NCBI GenBank assembly: GCA_044463125.1
Contig: JBIQMS010000001.1
Span: 124,001 to 188,000, forward strand
Length of the DNA stretch: 64,000 nucleotides
Source: CAYMZZ01 sp044463125
GTDB lineage: Bacteria; Bacteroidota; Bacteroidia; Chitinophagales; Chitinophagaceae
Reading direction: 5' to 3'
Under the pieces are notes generated by a model, which saw nothing but the letters and a program-made list of their open reading frames with translations, was not told the origin of the DNA and made no database searches. Position 1 is the stretch's first letter. Every line of letters starts with the position of its first letter. Below are positions 1 through 8,804 of the stretch, in pieces. A program made the translations under genes and the position numbers.

Positions 1-1
1 G

Positions 2-934
2 GCCGATACAAAATTCAGGGTGCTTCAAAACCCCAACGGTATTCTTTTCGATCCGGCCAGCGTGGCCAAGAGCCTGATTGGCTATATCGAAAACAAGCAA
101 TACACTCATGCGGATATTTTTCAGTTGAATGAAGTATGGCATAGCTGGGATCATCATAGCCGATTTTCGCGCACCGACCCTGACGCGACACTGGAAGCCA
201 TTAACCAGTCGCAGCAACAGGCCCATGATTTTCTTCGCGAAGCCCGTTGGATCATTATCACGCTGGGCTCCTCCTATTCCTACCGGCTTAGCAGCGAAGC
301 CAGTAATGCTACTGCTGTTTGCGACAACAGGCTGCTGCATCCCTACCATCACGCACCTGGTGTAGCCAATTGTCATCGCGCGCCCTCAAGCTGGTTTCAG
401 AAACACCTGATGGAAATAGAGGAAACGGTGAGCGTACTCGACAACTGCTATCACCAACTGATGCAATTCAATCCGCATTTGCAGATCATTTTCACGGTGA
501 GTCCTGTACGGCATTTACGCGATGGGGTAGTGGCCAATAACCGCAGCAAGGCCCGCCTGATTGAATCGGTACACCACCTTGCTGAAAAGTTTGACCGCCT
601 TCATTATTTCCCGGCTTATGAATTGGTAGTAGATGTGCTGCGCGATTATCGGTTTTATGATATAGACCTCGCGCATCCCAACTATGCGGCCACCGAATTT
701 GTGTTGGAAAAATTCGCAGAAAATTATCTGGATGCCGATACACGGGAATTGATGCAGGAAATCCGAAGCCTGCGCATTGCCCGCAAGCACCGGCCACAAC
801 ACCCCGACACCATGGCGCACCAGGACTTTTTACGAAAGCACCTTGAGAAAGCAAAAAGCCTGCAGCAAAAATTTCCTTTCCTCGACTTTTCAGATGAATT
901 GAATTATTTCGGAGCGAGCGCCGAAAAGCGGTAA
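2..934 (+). CDS. GSCFA-domain protein (5' partial)
   Basis: The frame is open to the left edge of the window, so the N-terminus lies outside it; the GTG at 20 is probably an internal valine. The visible text (NPNGILFDPASVA, FQLNEVWHSWDHHSRFSR, WIIITLGSSYSYR) matches the middle of the GSCFA family, a group with an SGNH/acyl-esterase-like fold common in Bacteroidota and of uncertain function. The name-giving GSCFA motif itself is not in the window. H-P-N in DLAHPNYAATEFVLEKF fits the C-terminal catalytic-His region of SGNH-like folds (inference). The 3' end overlaps the convergent galM gene by 31 bp. Confidence 0.8.
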   Translation, partial: ADTKFRVLQNPNGILFDPASVAKSLIGYIENKQYTHADIFQLNEVWHSWDHHSRFSRTDPDATLEAINQSQQQAHDFLREARWIIITLGSSYSYRLSSEASNATAVCDNRLLHPYHHAPGVANCHRAPSSWFQKHLMEIEETVSVLDNCYHQLMQFNPHLQIIFTVSPVRHLRDGVVANNRSKARLIESVHHLAEKFDRLHYFPAYELVVDVLRDYRFYDIDLAHPNYAATEFVLEKFAENYLDADTRELMQEIRSLRIARKHRPQHPDTMAHQDFLRKHLEKAKSLQQKFPFLDFSDELNYFGASAEKR

Positions 935-1959
935 ACCGTGCGGGTGGAATATTTTTCGCCAGGTCGTAAAACCGTATTGGGAAAAGAGGGAATATTGATG
1001 GCATTGGGATGTACCTGGGTCTCGAGGCAAAAACCGGAATAAGGTCCGTAGGTATTGCCTGCCTTGCCTTTCAGCGGTCCCAGCCAGCGCGCGGTATAGA
1101 AATGGACAACCGGTTCGCTGGTAAACAGTTCCATTCGGATGCCCGTGTCTCCACATTCCGCTACAGCCGCGGGTTGCAAAAGGCCCTCCTGGTTGCGAAC
1201 AAAGCTTTGGTCAAAACCCGTCTCCTCATTCCAATTGGCATCAATCCGGCGCATTTGCTTGAAATCATGTGCCGAGCCGGCAACCGGAATCAGCTTACCC
1301 GTGGTGACAAAATTATCATCCTGCTCCAGGATGGCATCGGCTCCAATTTGCAAAGCGTAATCGCGAATGGTTCCCTGGCCATCCTTGAAATTGAAATAGC
1401 TGTGGTGGGTGAGGTTAACAATGGTCGTCTTGTCGGTAACGGCATCAAATGAATAACTCAACTCATTGTCGTCGTTCAGCTCGAAACGGATTTCCGTTAA
1501 CAGATTACCGGGATAGCCTTCTTCACCATCGGGCGAAAGACAGGAGAGTACCAGCCAGGGATGTGGATCCTCGCCCTTTTGCTTCAAAGCCCAGACCTTT
1601 TTATCAAATCCGGTTATGCCCCCATGCAGGTGATCGGGGCCATTATTGCTAGCCAGTTGGTAGTCCTTACCTTCCAGTGTAAACCGGCCACGGCCAATGC
1701 GGTTGCCGTAGCGTCCAATAACTGCGCCGAGGTAGGGGTATGCTTTCAAATATTCGGGTGAAAGGTAATCCTGCATAGTATCGAGACCCAGCACAAGGTC
1801 AATTTTCTTTTGTTGGTTTACAGGAAACCGTATGGCCCGGATGATGGCGCCATAATTACTGATTTCTACTTCCATGCCCTTCGCATTGCGAAGGGTAAAC
1901 AAAAATACCTCGCCTCCCTGTGGATGCGTAAAACAACTGGTTTGGCTAATCTTCTTCAC
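904..1959 (-). CDS. galM: Aldose 1-epimerase (mutarotase)
   Basis: Interconverts alpha and beta anomers of galactose or glucose for sugar catabolism. The 351 residues have the usual family length. Visible motifs: GRYGNRIG (residues 82-89, substrate-binding Asn-Arg), NGPDHLHGG (around 106-114), NLTHHSYFN (182-190) with the general-acid histidine at about H186, and CLETQ (311-315) carrying the catalytic base E313. There is no signal peptide, so it is probably cytoplasmic. It is convergent with, and overlaps by 31 bp, the GSCFA gene. No other galactose genes adjoin it. Confidence 0.95.
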   Translation of the reverse strand: MKKISQTSCFTHPQGGEVFLFTLRNAKGMEVEISNYGAIIRAIRFPVNQQKKIDLVLGLDTMQDYLSPEYLKAYPYLGAVIGRYGNRIGRGRFTLEGKDYQLASNNGPDHLHGGITGFDKKVWALKQKGEDPHPWLVLSCLSPDGEEGYPGNLLTEIRFELNDDNELSYSFDAVTDKTTIVNLTHHSYFNFKDGQGTIRDYALQIGADAILEQDDNFVTTGKLIPVAGSAHDFKQMRRIDANWNEETGFDQSFVRNQEGLLQPAAVAECGDTGIRMELFTSEPVVHFYTARWLGPLKGKAGNTYGPYSGFCLETQVHPNAINIPSFPNTVLRPGEKYSTRTVYRFSALAPK

Positions 1960-2037
1960 ATTTGATAATTAGAATGAGAAAAATGTATTTTACCTAACAT
2001 AAGCGCACGCACAGTGAAAGCATACCAATCGCCGCGA

Positions 2038-2078
2038 TTTTCCTTTCCCCTTTTTTAGCAAAAAAAGGGAAAGGAAAA
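2038..2078. other. Long A/T-G/C hairpin between miaE and galM
   Basis: A near-perfect inverted repeat (TTTTCCTTTCCCC-T6 / AGC / A7-GGGAAAGGAAAA) starts directly after the miaE stop. It could stabilise or end the miaE transcript. No U-run follows the stem on the miaE strand, so it is not a textbook intrinsic terminator. Confidence 0.5.
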
Positions 2079-2687
2079 TCAGTGGATCCGGTCGCCCCGG
2101 ATCTCCTGACTCAGCATGAGATCCGCTTCATAATCCAGCCATTCGCGCCAGCGCTGTCGCACTTTATCGGCGGGTAAATAGGTTTCAGCCAGCTCAATAA
2201 ACAGCGTATAATGTCCCGCTTCGCTTTCCATGAAGCGGCGATAAAATTGTCGTAGATAGTCATCCTGAAGGCCTTCGCTAAGTCTTTTAAACCGCTCGCA
2301 ACTGCGGGCTTCAATCAGCGCCATAGTAAGAAGTTGGTCGAGAAAGCGGTCATCGGGGTGTCCGCCAGATCGTTGAAAGGTGAGCAGCTTATTCACGTAT
2401 AGGTCCTTGCGCTGCCGGCCCAGTTGCAGGCCCCGCTTGTGCAATTCGGCGAGCACCAGCCTGAAATGCCCCCATTCTTCGGTAACAATGGGCGCGAGCT
2501 CCCGCACCAGCTTTTCCCGGTCGCTATACCGCTGAATCAGGCTAATGCAGGAAGTGGCCGCCTTCTGTTCGCAATAGGCATGATCGGTAAGGATGGCTTC
2601 CAGCGAAAGGCTGGCCAGATCCACCCATCGGGGGTCGGTAGGTAACTGTAAACCCAGGATGGCCCGGGTAGATTCGGTATACTCCAT
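2079..2687 (-). CDS. miaE: tRNA-(ms2io6A)-hydroxylase
   Basis: Di-iron monooxygenase that hydroxylates the isopentenyl group of ms2i6A37 in tRNA. The protein is 202 residues from the chosen ATG (MEYTEST). The frame is open further upstream, but that extension runs antisense into rpsO and its promoter, so I reject it. Ferritin-like iron ligands are visible: E40 in YCEQKA, E71-x-x-H74 (EEWGHF), E126 (IEARSCERF) and E156-x-x-H159 (ESEAGHY). It is transcribed divergently from rpsO and followed by a strong hairpin. The methylthiolase partner miaB is not in the window. Confidence 0.93.
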   Translation of the reverse strand: MEYTESTRAILGLQLPTDPRWVDLASLSLEAILTDHAYCEQKAATSCISLIQRYSDREKLVRELAPIVTEEWGHFRLVLAELHKRGLQLGRQRKDLYVNKLLTFQRSGGHPDDRFLDQLLTMALIEARSCERFKRLSEGLQDDYLRQFYRRFMESEAGHYTLFIELAETYLPADKVRQRWREWLDYEADLMLSQEIRGDRIH

Positions 2688-2749
2688 ATCCAGAAACTGC
2701 TTGGCATTCAAATATATACTCTTCCGTGTAAATAGGCCCCTTCCATTTT

Positions 2750-2779
2750 TTGCTATTCTATGGAATTGCCTTACCTTTG
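2750..2779 (+). promoter_or_regulatory. rpsO promoter (Bacteroidota -33/-7)
   Basis: TTG at 2750-2752, a 19-nt spacer, then TACCTTTG at 2772-2779. This fits the Bacteroidota sigma-ABfr consensus TTG-N17-23-TAnnTTTG. It lies about 54 nt upstream of the rpsO ATG. Confidence 0.75.
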
Positions 2780-2832
2780 CCGCCACAATAATTTTAGGAA
2801 AAAAATCGGATGACTTTTTAAACAAGACAAAG

Positions 2833-3102
2833 ATGCCTCTTACTAAAGAAAAAACAAGCCAGATCTTCGCAGAATTCGGTGGTAAGGCTGCCAATACCGG
2901 ATCTATTGAAGGTCAGATTGCCCAGCTGACAGAAAGGATCAGCCAGATCAGCGCCCACCTGCAGGTGAATAAAAAAGATTTCTCCACTCACCGCGGCCTG
3001 ATGCAATTGGTTGGTAAGCGTAAGCGCTTGTTGAATTACCTGCAAAAGCACAATCTTACCGGCTATCGCCAGTTGATCGAAAAGCTCGGAATCAGAAAAT
3101 AA
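2833..3102 (+). CDS. rpsO: 30S ribosomal protein S15
   Basis: 89 residues from the ATG in MPLTKEKTS, exactly the S15 size. S15 binds the central domain of 16S rRNA and contacts 23S rRNA across the subunit interface. Characteristic text: GGKAANTGSIEGQIAQL, THRGLMQLVGKRKRLLNYL and IEKLGIRK. The frame is open upstream, but the promoter at 2750-2779 and family length fix this start. It is followed by pnp in the widely conserved rpsO-pnp order, with a 243-bp spacer holding a hairpin at 3197-3229. Confidence 0.97.
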   Translation: MPLTKEKTSQIFAEFGGKAANTGSIEGQIAQLTERISQISAHLQVNKKDFSTHRGLMQLVGKRKRLLNYLQKHNLTGYRQLIEKLGIRK

Positions 3103-3196
3103 ACGCTCTTCCGCTGCCACAAGTGGTAATGGGAAGGGTTTGTTTGATGGTGATTTCGCAGCCAACAAGCTGTTTGCGCGAAACCCTGATATACGA

Positions 3197-3229
3197 TTAT
3201 TCCCAAATTCCACCCGGATTTGGGAATAA
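3197..3229 (+). terminator. Hairpin between rpsO and pnp
   Basis: A perfect 12-bp stem TTATTCCCAAAT (3197-3208) / ATTTGGGAATAA (3218-3229) with a 9-nt loop, followed closely by a T5 run (3232-3236). It is likely an intrinsic terminator of rpsO or an attenuator/processing site in the pnp leader. I see no gene in the rest of 3103-3345. Confidence 0.65.
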
Positions 3230-3345
3230 CTGTTTTTGGACATCACTCATTTGTAGAAGCAATTGTCCCGCATTTATCACCGAATCTCCACAAATTACGG
3301 ATAGGGCAGGTCCGTTCTTTTTCAATCTGAATAATACTTTCTCGT

Positions 3346-5499
3346 ATGTTACAACAACCCATTCGCAAAACATTTGATATAGGCGGTGGTCGTATGGCGA
3401 CAATTGAAACCGGTCGCCTCGCACGCCAGGCCGACGGTGCGGTTACCGTATCCATGGGCAATTGCATGATTCTCGCTACCGTGGTAGCCAATAAGGAACC
3501 CAAAGAAGGCCAGAGCTTTTTTCCGCTGACAGTTGATTACCAGGAAAAATTTGCCTCCGCCGGTCGCATTCCCGGATCCTTCTTCAAGAGAGAAGCCCGC
3601 CTGAACGACTATGAAGTGTTGACCAGCCGTCTGATCGACCGCGCGCTTCGCCCCCTGTTTCCAGAAGATTATTTCTGTGAGGTACAGGTATTGGTAACGC
3701 TTATCTCCAGCGATGCTGAAGTTATGCCCGATGCCATGGCCTGTTTGGCTGCCTCAGCGGCCCTCGCCGTATCGGATATTCCCATCAAAGAAATCATTTC
3801 CGAAGTTCGCATCGGCCGAATCAACGGAGAGTTCATTGTGAACCCCACCCGTTCGCAAATGGAGGAGTCGGATCTTGAATTCATTATTGCCGCCACCGAA
3901 AAGAACCTGATGATGGTGGAAGGTGAAGCGAAAGAATGTAGTGAAGACGACCTGCTGAAAGCCCTTGAAATTGCGCACGATGCCATCCGCATTCAAATCA
4001 AAGCACAGGAAGAACTGCGCCAAATGGCCGGCGTAACCAGCAAGCGCGACTACACCAAACCTGCCACCGACGAGGCGCTGAAAGAAAAAGTGTATGGCTT
4101 CGCCAAGCAGAAAGTGTATGAAGTGGCTAAAGGCTCATTGCCCAAGCATGAGCGCAGCGACCGCTTTAGCGCGATTAAAGATGAACTTGTGGACTTCCTG
4201 AAACAGGGACTGGCTGAGGGCCAAGAGCTGGCCGACGAAACGAAGAAACTGGCGATGAACTACTACAGCGAACTGCAATACGATGTAGTACGCGACATGA
4301 TCCTCGACGAACGCGTACGCCTCGATGGTCGTAGCCTCGACCAGGTTCGCCCCCTCGATATGGAAGTGGACGTATTGCCCAGCCCGCACGGTTCCTCCCT
4401 CTTTACCCGTGGTGAAACACAATCCCTCACCACCATTACGCTGGGTACCGCACTGGACGAACTGCTGGTAGAAAGCGCCGCCCATTCTTACGAATCCAGA
4501 TTTTTCCTGCACTATAATTTTCCTCCCTTCAGCACCGGCGAAGTGAAGATGATGCGTGGACAGAGCCGCCGCGAGATCGGACATGGTAACCTGGCTATGC
4601 GTTCGCTGAAGCAAATGATGCCCGGAGGCGACTTTGCTTATACCGTTCGTGTTGTTAGCGACATCCTTGAATCAAATGGTTCTTCCTCTATGGCTACCGT
4701 TTGTGCTGGTTCGCTGGCGTTGATGGATGCGGGTATTCCCATTCCCAAGCACGTATCGGGTGTGGCCATGGGGCTTATCACCAAGGGTGATAAGTATGCC
4801 ATCCTTACCGATATCCTGGGTGATGAAGACCACCTGGGCGATATGGACTTTAAAGTAACCGGCACCCGCGATGGTATTTGTGGCGTGCAGATGGATATTA
4901 AAGTAGACGGCCTGAAAATGGAAGTGATGAAAGCGGCCCTGGAACAGGCTCGTCGTGGTCGTCTCCATATTCTCGATGCCATGTACCAGTGTATTGAACA
5001 GGCAAGGCCTGAAGTGAAGCCGCATGCACCACGTATGGTGAAATTGTATATCGACCGCGAATTTATTGGCGCGGTGATCGGACCTGGTGGTAAAGTAATC
5101 CAAGAAATGCAGCGCGAAACCGGCACTACCATCAATATCGAAGAAGTAGGAAATAAGGGAGAAGTGAGCATTTTTGGTATAGCGAAGGAAGGAGTGGAGA
5201 AAGCACAGGCCTGGATCCGCAGTATCACAGCCGTTCCTGCCGTTGGTGAAGTGTACGACTCTGTGGTAAAATCGGTGATGCCTTTCGGCGCATTCGTGGA
5301 ATTCCTGCCCGGTAAACAAGGACTGGTGCATATCAGCGAAATCAGCTGGAAGCGCCTGGAAACCCTCGACGGAGTGGTGAAAGAAGGCGATACTTTCAAG
5401 GTAAAACTGATCGGTACCGATCCCAAATCCGGCAAATTCAAACTGAGCCGCAAGGCGCTGATCCCGAAACCAGAACCCAAAGGACCTGCACAGTCCTGA
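3346..5499 (+). CDS. pnp: Polyribonucleotide nucleotidyltransferase (PNPase)
   Basis: Phosphorolytic 3'-to-5' exoribonuclease of RNA decay. 717 residues, normal length. Domain order: two RNase PH-like domains (first with GRIPGSFFKREARLNDYE and SRLIDRALRPLFP, second with VRLDGRSLDQVRPL, SPHGSSLFTRGETQ and DILGDEDHLGDMDFKV holding the catalytic acidic residues), then a KH domain with the loop VIGPGGKVI, then an S1 domain (PFGAFVEFLPGKQGLVHISEI). The gene follows rpsO. The start MLQQPIRKTFDIGGG is a normal N-terminus. Confidence 0.98.
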   Translation: MLQQPIRKTFDIGGGRMATIETGRLARQADGAVTVSMGNCMILATVVANKEPKEGQSFFPLTVDYQEKFASAGRIPGSFFKREARLNDYEVLTSRLIDRALRPLFPEDYFCEVQVLVTLISSDAEVMPDAMACLAASAALAVSDIPIKEIISEVRIGRINGEFIVNPTRSQMEESDLEFIIAATEKNLMMVEGEAKECSEDDLLKALEIAHDAIRIQIKAQEELRQMAGVTSKRDYTKPATDEALKEKVYGFAKQKVYEVAKGSLPKHERSDRFSAIKDELVDFLKQGLAEGQELADETKKLAMNYYSELQYDVVRDMILDERVRLDGRSLDQVRPLDMEVDVLPSPHGSSLFTRGETQSLTTITLGTALDELLVESAAHSYESRFFLHYNFPPFSTGEVKMMRGQSRREIGHGNLAMRSLKQMMPGGDFAYTVRVVSDILESNGSSSMATVCAGSLALMDAGIPIPKHVSGVAMGLITKGDKYAILTDILGDEDHLGDMDFKVTGTRDGICGVQMDIKVDGLKMEVMKAALEQARRGRLHILDAMYQCIEQARPEVKPHAPRMVKLYIDREFIGAVIGPGGKVIQEMQRETGTTINIEEVGNKGEVSIFGIAKEGVEKAQAWIRSITAVPAVGEVYDSVVKSVMPFGAFVEFLPGKQGLVHISEISWKRLETLDGVVKEGDTFKVKLIGTDPKSGKFKLSRKALIPKPEPKGPAQS

Positions 5500-5523
5500 T
5501 CGAATAAATAGCAATCATTAAAT

Positions 5524-5571
5524 AAGTTGGCCATGCTAAAATCCGAAATGGATAGCAGGGCCAACTTTTTT
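5524..5571 (+). terminator. pnp terminator
   Basis: Stem AAGTTGGCC (5524-5532) / GGCCAACTT (5559-5567) followed by a T run, about 25 nt after the pnp stop. It immediately precedes the heptad repeat block at 5573. Confidence 0.7.
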
Positions 5572-5572
5572 A

Positions 5573-5632
5573 GTTTAAGGTTTAGGGTTTAAAGTTTAAA
5601 CCTTAAACCCTAAACCCTAAACCCTAAACCCC
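5573..5632. repeat. Heptad repeat block, GTTTARR dialect
   Basis: Four forward heptads (GTTTAAG, GTTTAGG, GTTTAAA, GTTTAAA) meet reverse-complement heptads (CCTTAAA, then three CCCTAAA), giving a compact inverted block. It sits between the pnp terminator and the prmA ATG, ending 10 nt before that ATG. It corresponds to the inner arms of the nested elements at 10.5, 21.2, 41.7 and 56.0 kb. Confidence 0.85.
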
Positions 5633-5642
5633 AAAAGCTCTC

Positions 5643-6470
5643 ATGACTTATATCCAAGTTTCCCTCAGCATTTCCGACATCGAAACCCGGGCCATACTTT
5701 CCGCGCAACTCGACGCGATGGGAGCGGAGGGTTTTGAAGAAACGGAAGATGCTTTGATTGTTTATTTCAAAGAAGATAATTACCGGGAAGCTGAATTGCA
5801 GGAGTTGTTGACGACAACAGGCGTTACCTTTCAATCGGATCGTTTGGAAGAAACCAACTGGAACGCGGTTTGGGAATCCAATTTCGAACCCGTTTATGTA
5901 GAGGATTTCCTTTGCATCCGTGCCGACTTCCATCCGGCGGCTACCAGTGTGGAGCATGAGCTGATCATCACCCCCAAGATGAGTTTTGGAACCGGCCACC
6001 ACGCCACTACCTGGCTGATGGCAAGGGCCATGCGCCCGCTATCGTTTGCCAATAAGCGAGTGCTCGATTTTGGAACCGGCACAGGTGTACTGGCTATTCT
6101 GGCGGAAAAACTGGGAGCGGATTATGTATGGGCCATAGATAATGATGATTGGAGCATTCGCAATAGCGAGGAGAATCTGAAGCGCAATCAATGTAACCGC
6201 ATCGAATTGGGGCTGGTTGACCATATTTCGACGGACGGGGAAAGGTTTGACATCATCCTTGCCAATATAAACAAGCACGTGATCCTGGAAAATATGCACG
6301 CGCTGTCTGCCCGGCTGCAACCAGGTGGGCTGCTCCTGTTGAGTGGTTTGTTATCGACAGATGAGCAGGATATCCGCCTGGCGGCTTCGGTGGCGGGTTT
6401 GGCGGTACTGGCCCTGGAGGAAAAAGATAACTGGCTCTGTATCAGGCTGGGGCATTCGGCCACGCAATAG
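5643..6470 (+). CDS. prmA: Ribosomal protein L11 methyltransferase
   Basis: SAM-dependent methyltransferase that methylates ribosomal protein L11. 275 residues: an N-terminal substrate-binding domain (1-100), then PKMSFGTGHHATT (about 111-123), motif I LDFGTGTGVL (141-150) binding SAM, AIDNDDWS (motif II) and DIILANINKHV (motif IV, N-I pair). The ATG at 5643 gives the usual N-terminus and lies 10 nt after the repeat block, so any ribosome-binding context is set by the block end. Confidence 0.93.
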   Translation: MTYIQVSLSISDIETRAILSAQLDAMGAEGFEETEDALIVYFKEDNYREAELQELLTTTGVTFQSDRLEETNWNAVWESNFEPVYVEDFLCIRADFHPAATSVEHELIITPKMSFGTGHHATTWLMARAMRPLSFANKRVLDFGTGTGVLAILAEKLGADYVWAIDNDDWSIRNSEENLKRNQCNRIELGLVDHISTDGERFDIILANINKHVILENMHALSARLQPGGLLLLSGLLSTDEQDIRLAASVAGLAVLALEEKDNWLCIRLGHSATQ

Positions 6471-6545
6471 GATAGGTTAACAAATCGTTACGTCCTTGAA
6501 TCTTTTTTCGTATTTTCGTTATTCAACTTCAACCCCCAAGGTTCT

Positions 6546-7205
6546 ATGAATGAACTATTACTCATAGTTCTGGCATATCTGATTGGTAGTGTACCCAGCT
6601 CTGTTTGGGTAGGTCGATACTTTTTCAATATCGATATTCGCGACTATGGTAGCGGCAATGCCGGCGCCACCAATACCTATCGCGTATTGGGCCCCAAATG
6701 GGGCACCATCGTAATGGTAGCTGATATGCTGAAAGGCATCATTGCCGTGAAGCTCGCCTTCTTACTTCCCGAATACGCATACAGTGATATCCGGTTCACC
6801 AATCTGCAGGTGGGTCTGGGCCTCGCCGCCGTGGTAGGTCATATATTCCCCATATGGGCCGATTTCAGGGGAGGAAAAGGGGTGGCCACTTTGTTTGGCC
6901 TCGTGCTCGGTATTTCACCCCTCACTGCCCTCAGTTGTTCCGGTGTTTTTCTGTTGGTGCTTTATCTAACCCGTTTCGTTTCCCTGAGTTCCATACTGGC
7001 CAGCGTGGCATTCCCGGTTTTTATTCTGATCGTTTTCAATGTGGAGAATGATATGTACCGCGTTTTTGCCATTGCGGTAGCACTCATGGTAATTCTTACC
7101 CACCAAAAAAATATAGGCCGTCTTCTCAGGGGCAGCGAAAGCAAAGTGCCGATTCTTAAACATCGTGATCGCCGCCGCCAGCGCCGCCGTGGCGAAAACG
7201 ATTAA
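6546..7205 (+). CDS. plsY: Glycerol-3-phosphate acyltransferase PlsY
   Basis: Integral membrane acyltransferase that uses acyl-phosphate to acylate sn-glycerol 3-phosphate, the first step of phosphatidic acid synthesis. The 219 residues include the three conserved cytoplasmic segments: GSVPSSVWVG with YGSGNAGATNTYRVLG (motif 1), HIFPIWADFRGGKGVAT (motif 2) and LTHQKNIGRLLRG.ES (motif 3). Hydrophobic helices separate them. The C-terminal tail is strongly basic (HRDRRRQRRRGEND). The partner plsX is not in the window. Confidence 0.95.
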   Translation: MNELLLIVLAYLIGSVPSSVWVGRYFFNIDIRDYGSGNAGATNTYRVLGPKWGTIVMVADMLKGIIAVKLAFLLPEYAYSDIRFTNLQVGLGLAAVVGHIFPIWADFRGGKGVATLFGLVLGISPLTALSCSGVFLLVLYLTRFVSLSSILASVAFPVFILIVFNVENDMYRVFAIAVALMVILTHQKNIGRLLRGSESKVPILKHRDRRRQRRRGEND

Positions 7206-7298
7206 GGCTTGCGCTAAAAATTCCTAACTTTCCGGTTCCAATGGCAGTTGTTGTTGTATTTGGTACAACGATTGCAGAAGGCTTAAAAACGCTTAACC

Positions 7299-8114
7299 AT
7301 GATCCGGATCATTCTGAGTTTATTTATCAGTGCCGCTTTTGTAGTGGGTTGCAGTACCAACCCGCTCACGGGTAAGAGTCAATTTACCCTTTTACCCGAA
7401 GAGCAATTGCAGGCTATGGCCAGTGAACAATACGTTCAGTTCCTTTCGAGTAGCAAGATTGTCGCTACCAACACCAACAAGGATGCGGAGATGGTACAGC
7501 GCGTGGGCCGTCGTATTACCGCCGCAGTTGAATCTTACTATAAGGAAAAGGGCATCTCCGATAAGCTGGCAGGCTTTAATTGGGAGTATAAACTGGTGGA
7601 TGATCCCGCTGTAAATGCCTGGTGCATGCCGGGTGGAAAAATTGTGGTTTACACAGGATTGTTGCCCGTTACTCAAAACGAAGCGGCATTGGCAGCGGTA
7701 ATGGGTCATGAAGTTTGTCACGCCCTTCTGCAACACGGCAACCAGCGCATGAGCCAGGGCATGGCCCAGCAGGGACTGGGTGCAGCATTGAGTGTGGCAC
7801 TGGCCGACAAGCCTGCTGCCACGCAGAACCTCTTTATGACGGCTTATGGTGTTGGCTCTAATGTTTTGGGAATCCTGCCATTTTCACGCAAGCACGAACT
7901 GGAGGCTGACCGTTATGGCCTGTTATTTACAGCCATGGCTGGCTATAACCCACGGGAAGCCATAGCATTATGGGATAGAATGGAGCAGGCCGGGGGAGGG
8001 CAGAAGCCACCCGAATTCCTGAGCACCCACCCCTCCGAAGGACGCCGCAAAGAACAGTTGGAAAAGTATATGCCCGAAGCCCTCAAGGTTTACAAGCCGG
8101 TAGGAGCGAAATAA
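7299..8114 (+). CDS. M48-family metallopeptidase, lipoprotein
   Basis: 271-residue zinc protease. The N-terminus is a lipoprotein signal with a lipobox ending at C18 (FVVGC), so it is probably anchored in the envelope. The zinc site is HEVCH (H137, E138, H141) with the third ligand in ELEADRYG (E202). The layout resembles the LoiP/YcaL-type and BepA-core members of M48, which work in outer-membrane protein quality control; that role is inference here. The following terminator suggests a monocistronic unit. Confidence 0.9.
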   Translation: MIRIILSLFISAAFVVGCSTNPLTGKSQFTLLPEEQLQAMASEQYVQFLSSSKIVATNTNKDAEMVQRVGRRITAAVESYYKEKGISDKLAGFNWEYKLVDDPAVNAWCMPGGKIVVYTGLLPVTQNEAALAAVMGHEVCHALLQHGNQRMSQGMAQQGLGAALSVALADKPAATQNLFMTAYGVGSNVLGILPFSRKHELEADRYGLLFTAMAGYNPREAIALWDRMEQAGGGQKPPEFLSTHPSEGRRKEQLEKYMPEALKVYKPVGAK

Positions 8115-8134
8115 AAATATTGATTTGTGAGAAG

Positions 8135-8169
8135 AAATCGCGTCCAAATGCAGTCTGGACGCGATTTTT
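8135..8169 (+). terminator. Intrinsic terminator after the M48 gene
   Basis: Stem AAATCGCGTCCA / TGGACGCGATTT with a 9-nt loop, followed by T residues, 20 nt after the stop. Confidence 0.85.
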
Positions 8170-8296
8170 ATTGAATTTAGGGTAGTCTGTCCGGGCATAA
8201 ATCAGTATCTTTGCCATCCCTGCTAATGAGAACTCTGACAATCAGGACATTAGAAATTGTTTCGATTGTTGGGAACCCTTAAAATCGTTTTAAAGT

Positions 8297-8734
8297 ATGT
8301 TACCAACAGTTTTTGAAAAGTTACAGCTGACAGACGAAAAGAATCTTCTAATTCAGGGTTTACCCTCCTCCATCGAAAAGCAATTCAGTAAATTATCATT
8401 CGCCAAAAACATGACTCCGCTCCTTAAGAGCCGGAAGATTGATTTTGCCCTGGTTTTCGCCGTAAACGAAAATCAGTTGAATGGAATTTTGAAAGAGGTA
8501 ATGCCCTCACTGAAATGCGAATCGAAGTTTTGGGTTGCGTATCCTAAAGCCACGTCCAAGATCGTTACCGATCTGAACCGCGAATGCAGTTGGAACCGGC
8601 TTACCTGTGAAGGTTTTGAAAGTATTGAAAGAATAGAGCTCGATCATGTATGGAGCGCTATGCGATTTGTTAAGGCCGAAGAAGTAGTGAAAGCTCCCGC
8701 CCGGAAGCGCGCAGCCGCCGCTATGGCCGAGTAA
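8297..8734 (+). CDS. Conserved hypothetical, DUF3052-like
   Basis: 145 residues, no signal or membrane segment. The middle part (FALVFAVNENQL, KFWVAYPKATSKIVTDLNRE, W..L, ELDHVWSAMRF) resembles the DUF3052-type fold, in which a pyrimidine/LpxT-like pattern YPKxxSKIxTDLNR recurs; no biochemical role is known to me. The tail KAPARKRAAAAMAE is Ala/Arg-rich and looks disordered. A -7 like element TATCTTTG lies at 8206-8213 without a well-placed -33. A strong terminator follows at 8755. Confidence 0.7.
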   Translation: MLPTVFEKLQLTDEKNLLIQGLPSSIEKQFSKLSFAKNMTPLLKSRKIDFALVFAVNENQLNGILKEVMPSLKCESKFWVAYPKATSKIVTDLNRECSWNRLTCEGFESIERIELDHVWSAMRFVKAEEVVKAPARKRAAAAMAE

Positions 8735-8754
8735 GTAAACTACAAAATGTACTA

Positions 8755-8786
8755 AAAGGTTTGCCGCTACCCGGCAAACCTTTTTT
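8755..8786 (+). terminator. Intrinsic terminator
   Basis: 12-bp stem AAAGGTTTGCCG / CGGCAAACCTTT with a 5-nt loop and a T6 run, between the hypothetical gene and the CYTH gene. Confidence 0.9.
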
Positions 8787-8804
8787 GTTAGTAAACTTCT
8801 ATCC

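Noticed and set aside
2688..2894. N-terminal extension of miaE
   Set aside because: It runs antisense through the rpsO promoter and start and adds no family text; length fits the ATG at 2687.
5573..5632. TTTAGGG units as a telomere or linear-chromosome end
   Set aside because: It matches the plant-type telomere unit by chance; the block is internal, degenerate, inverted and flanked by genes.
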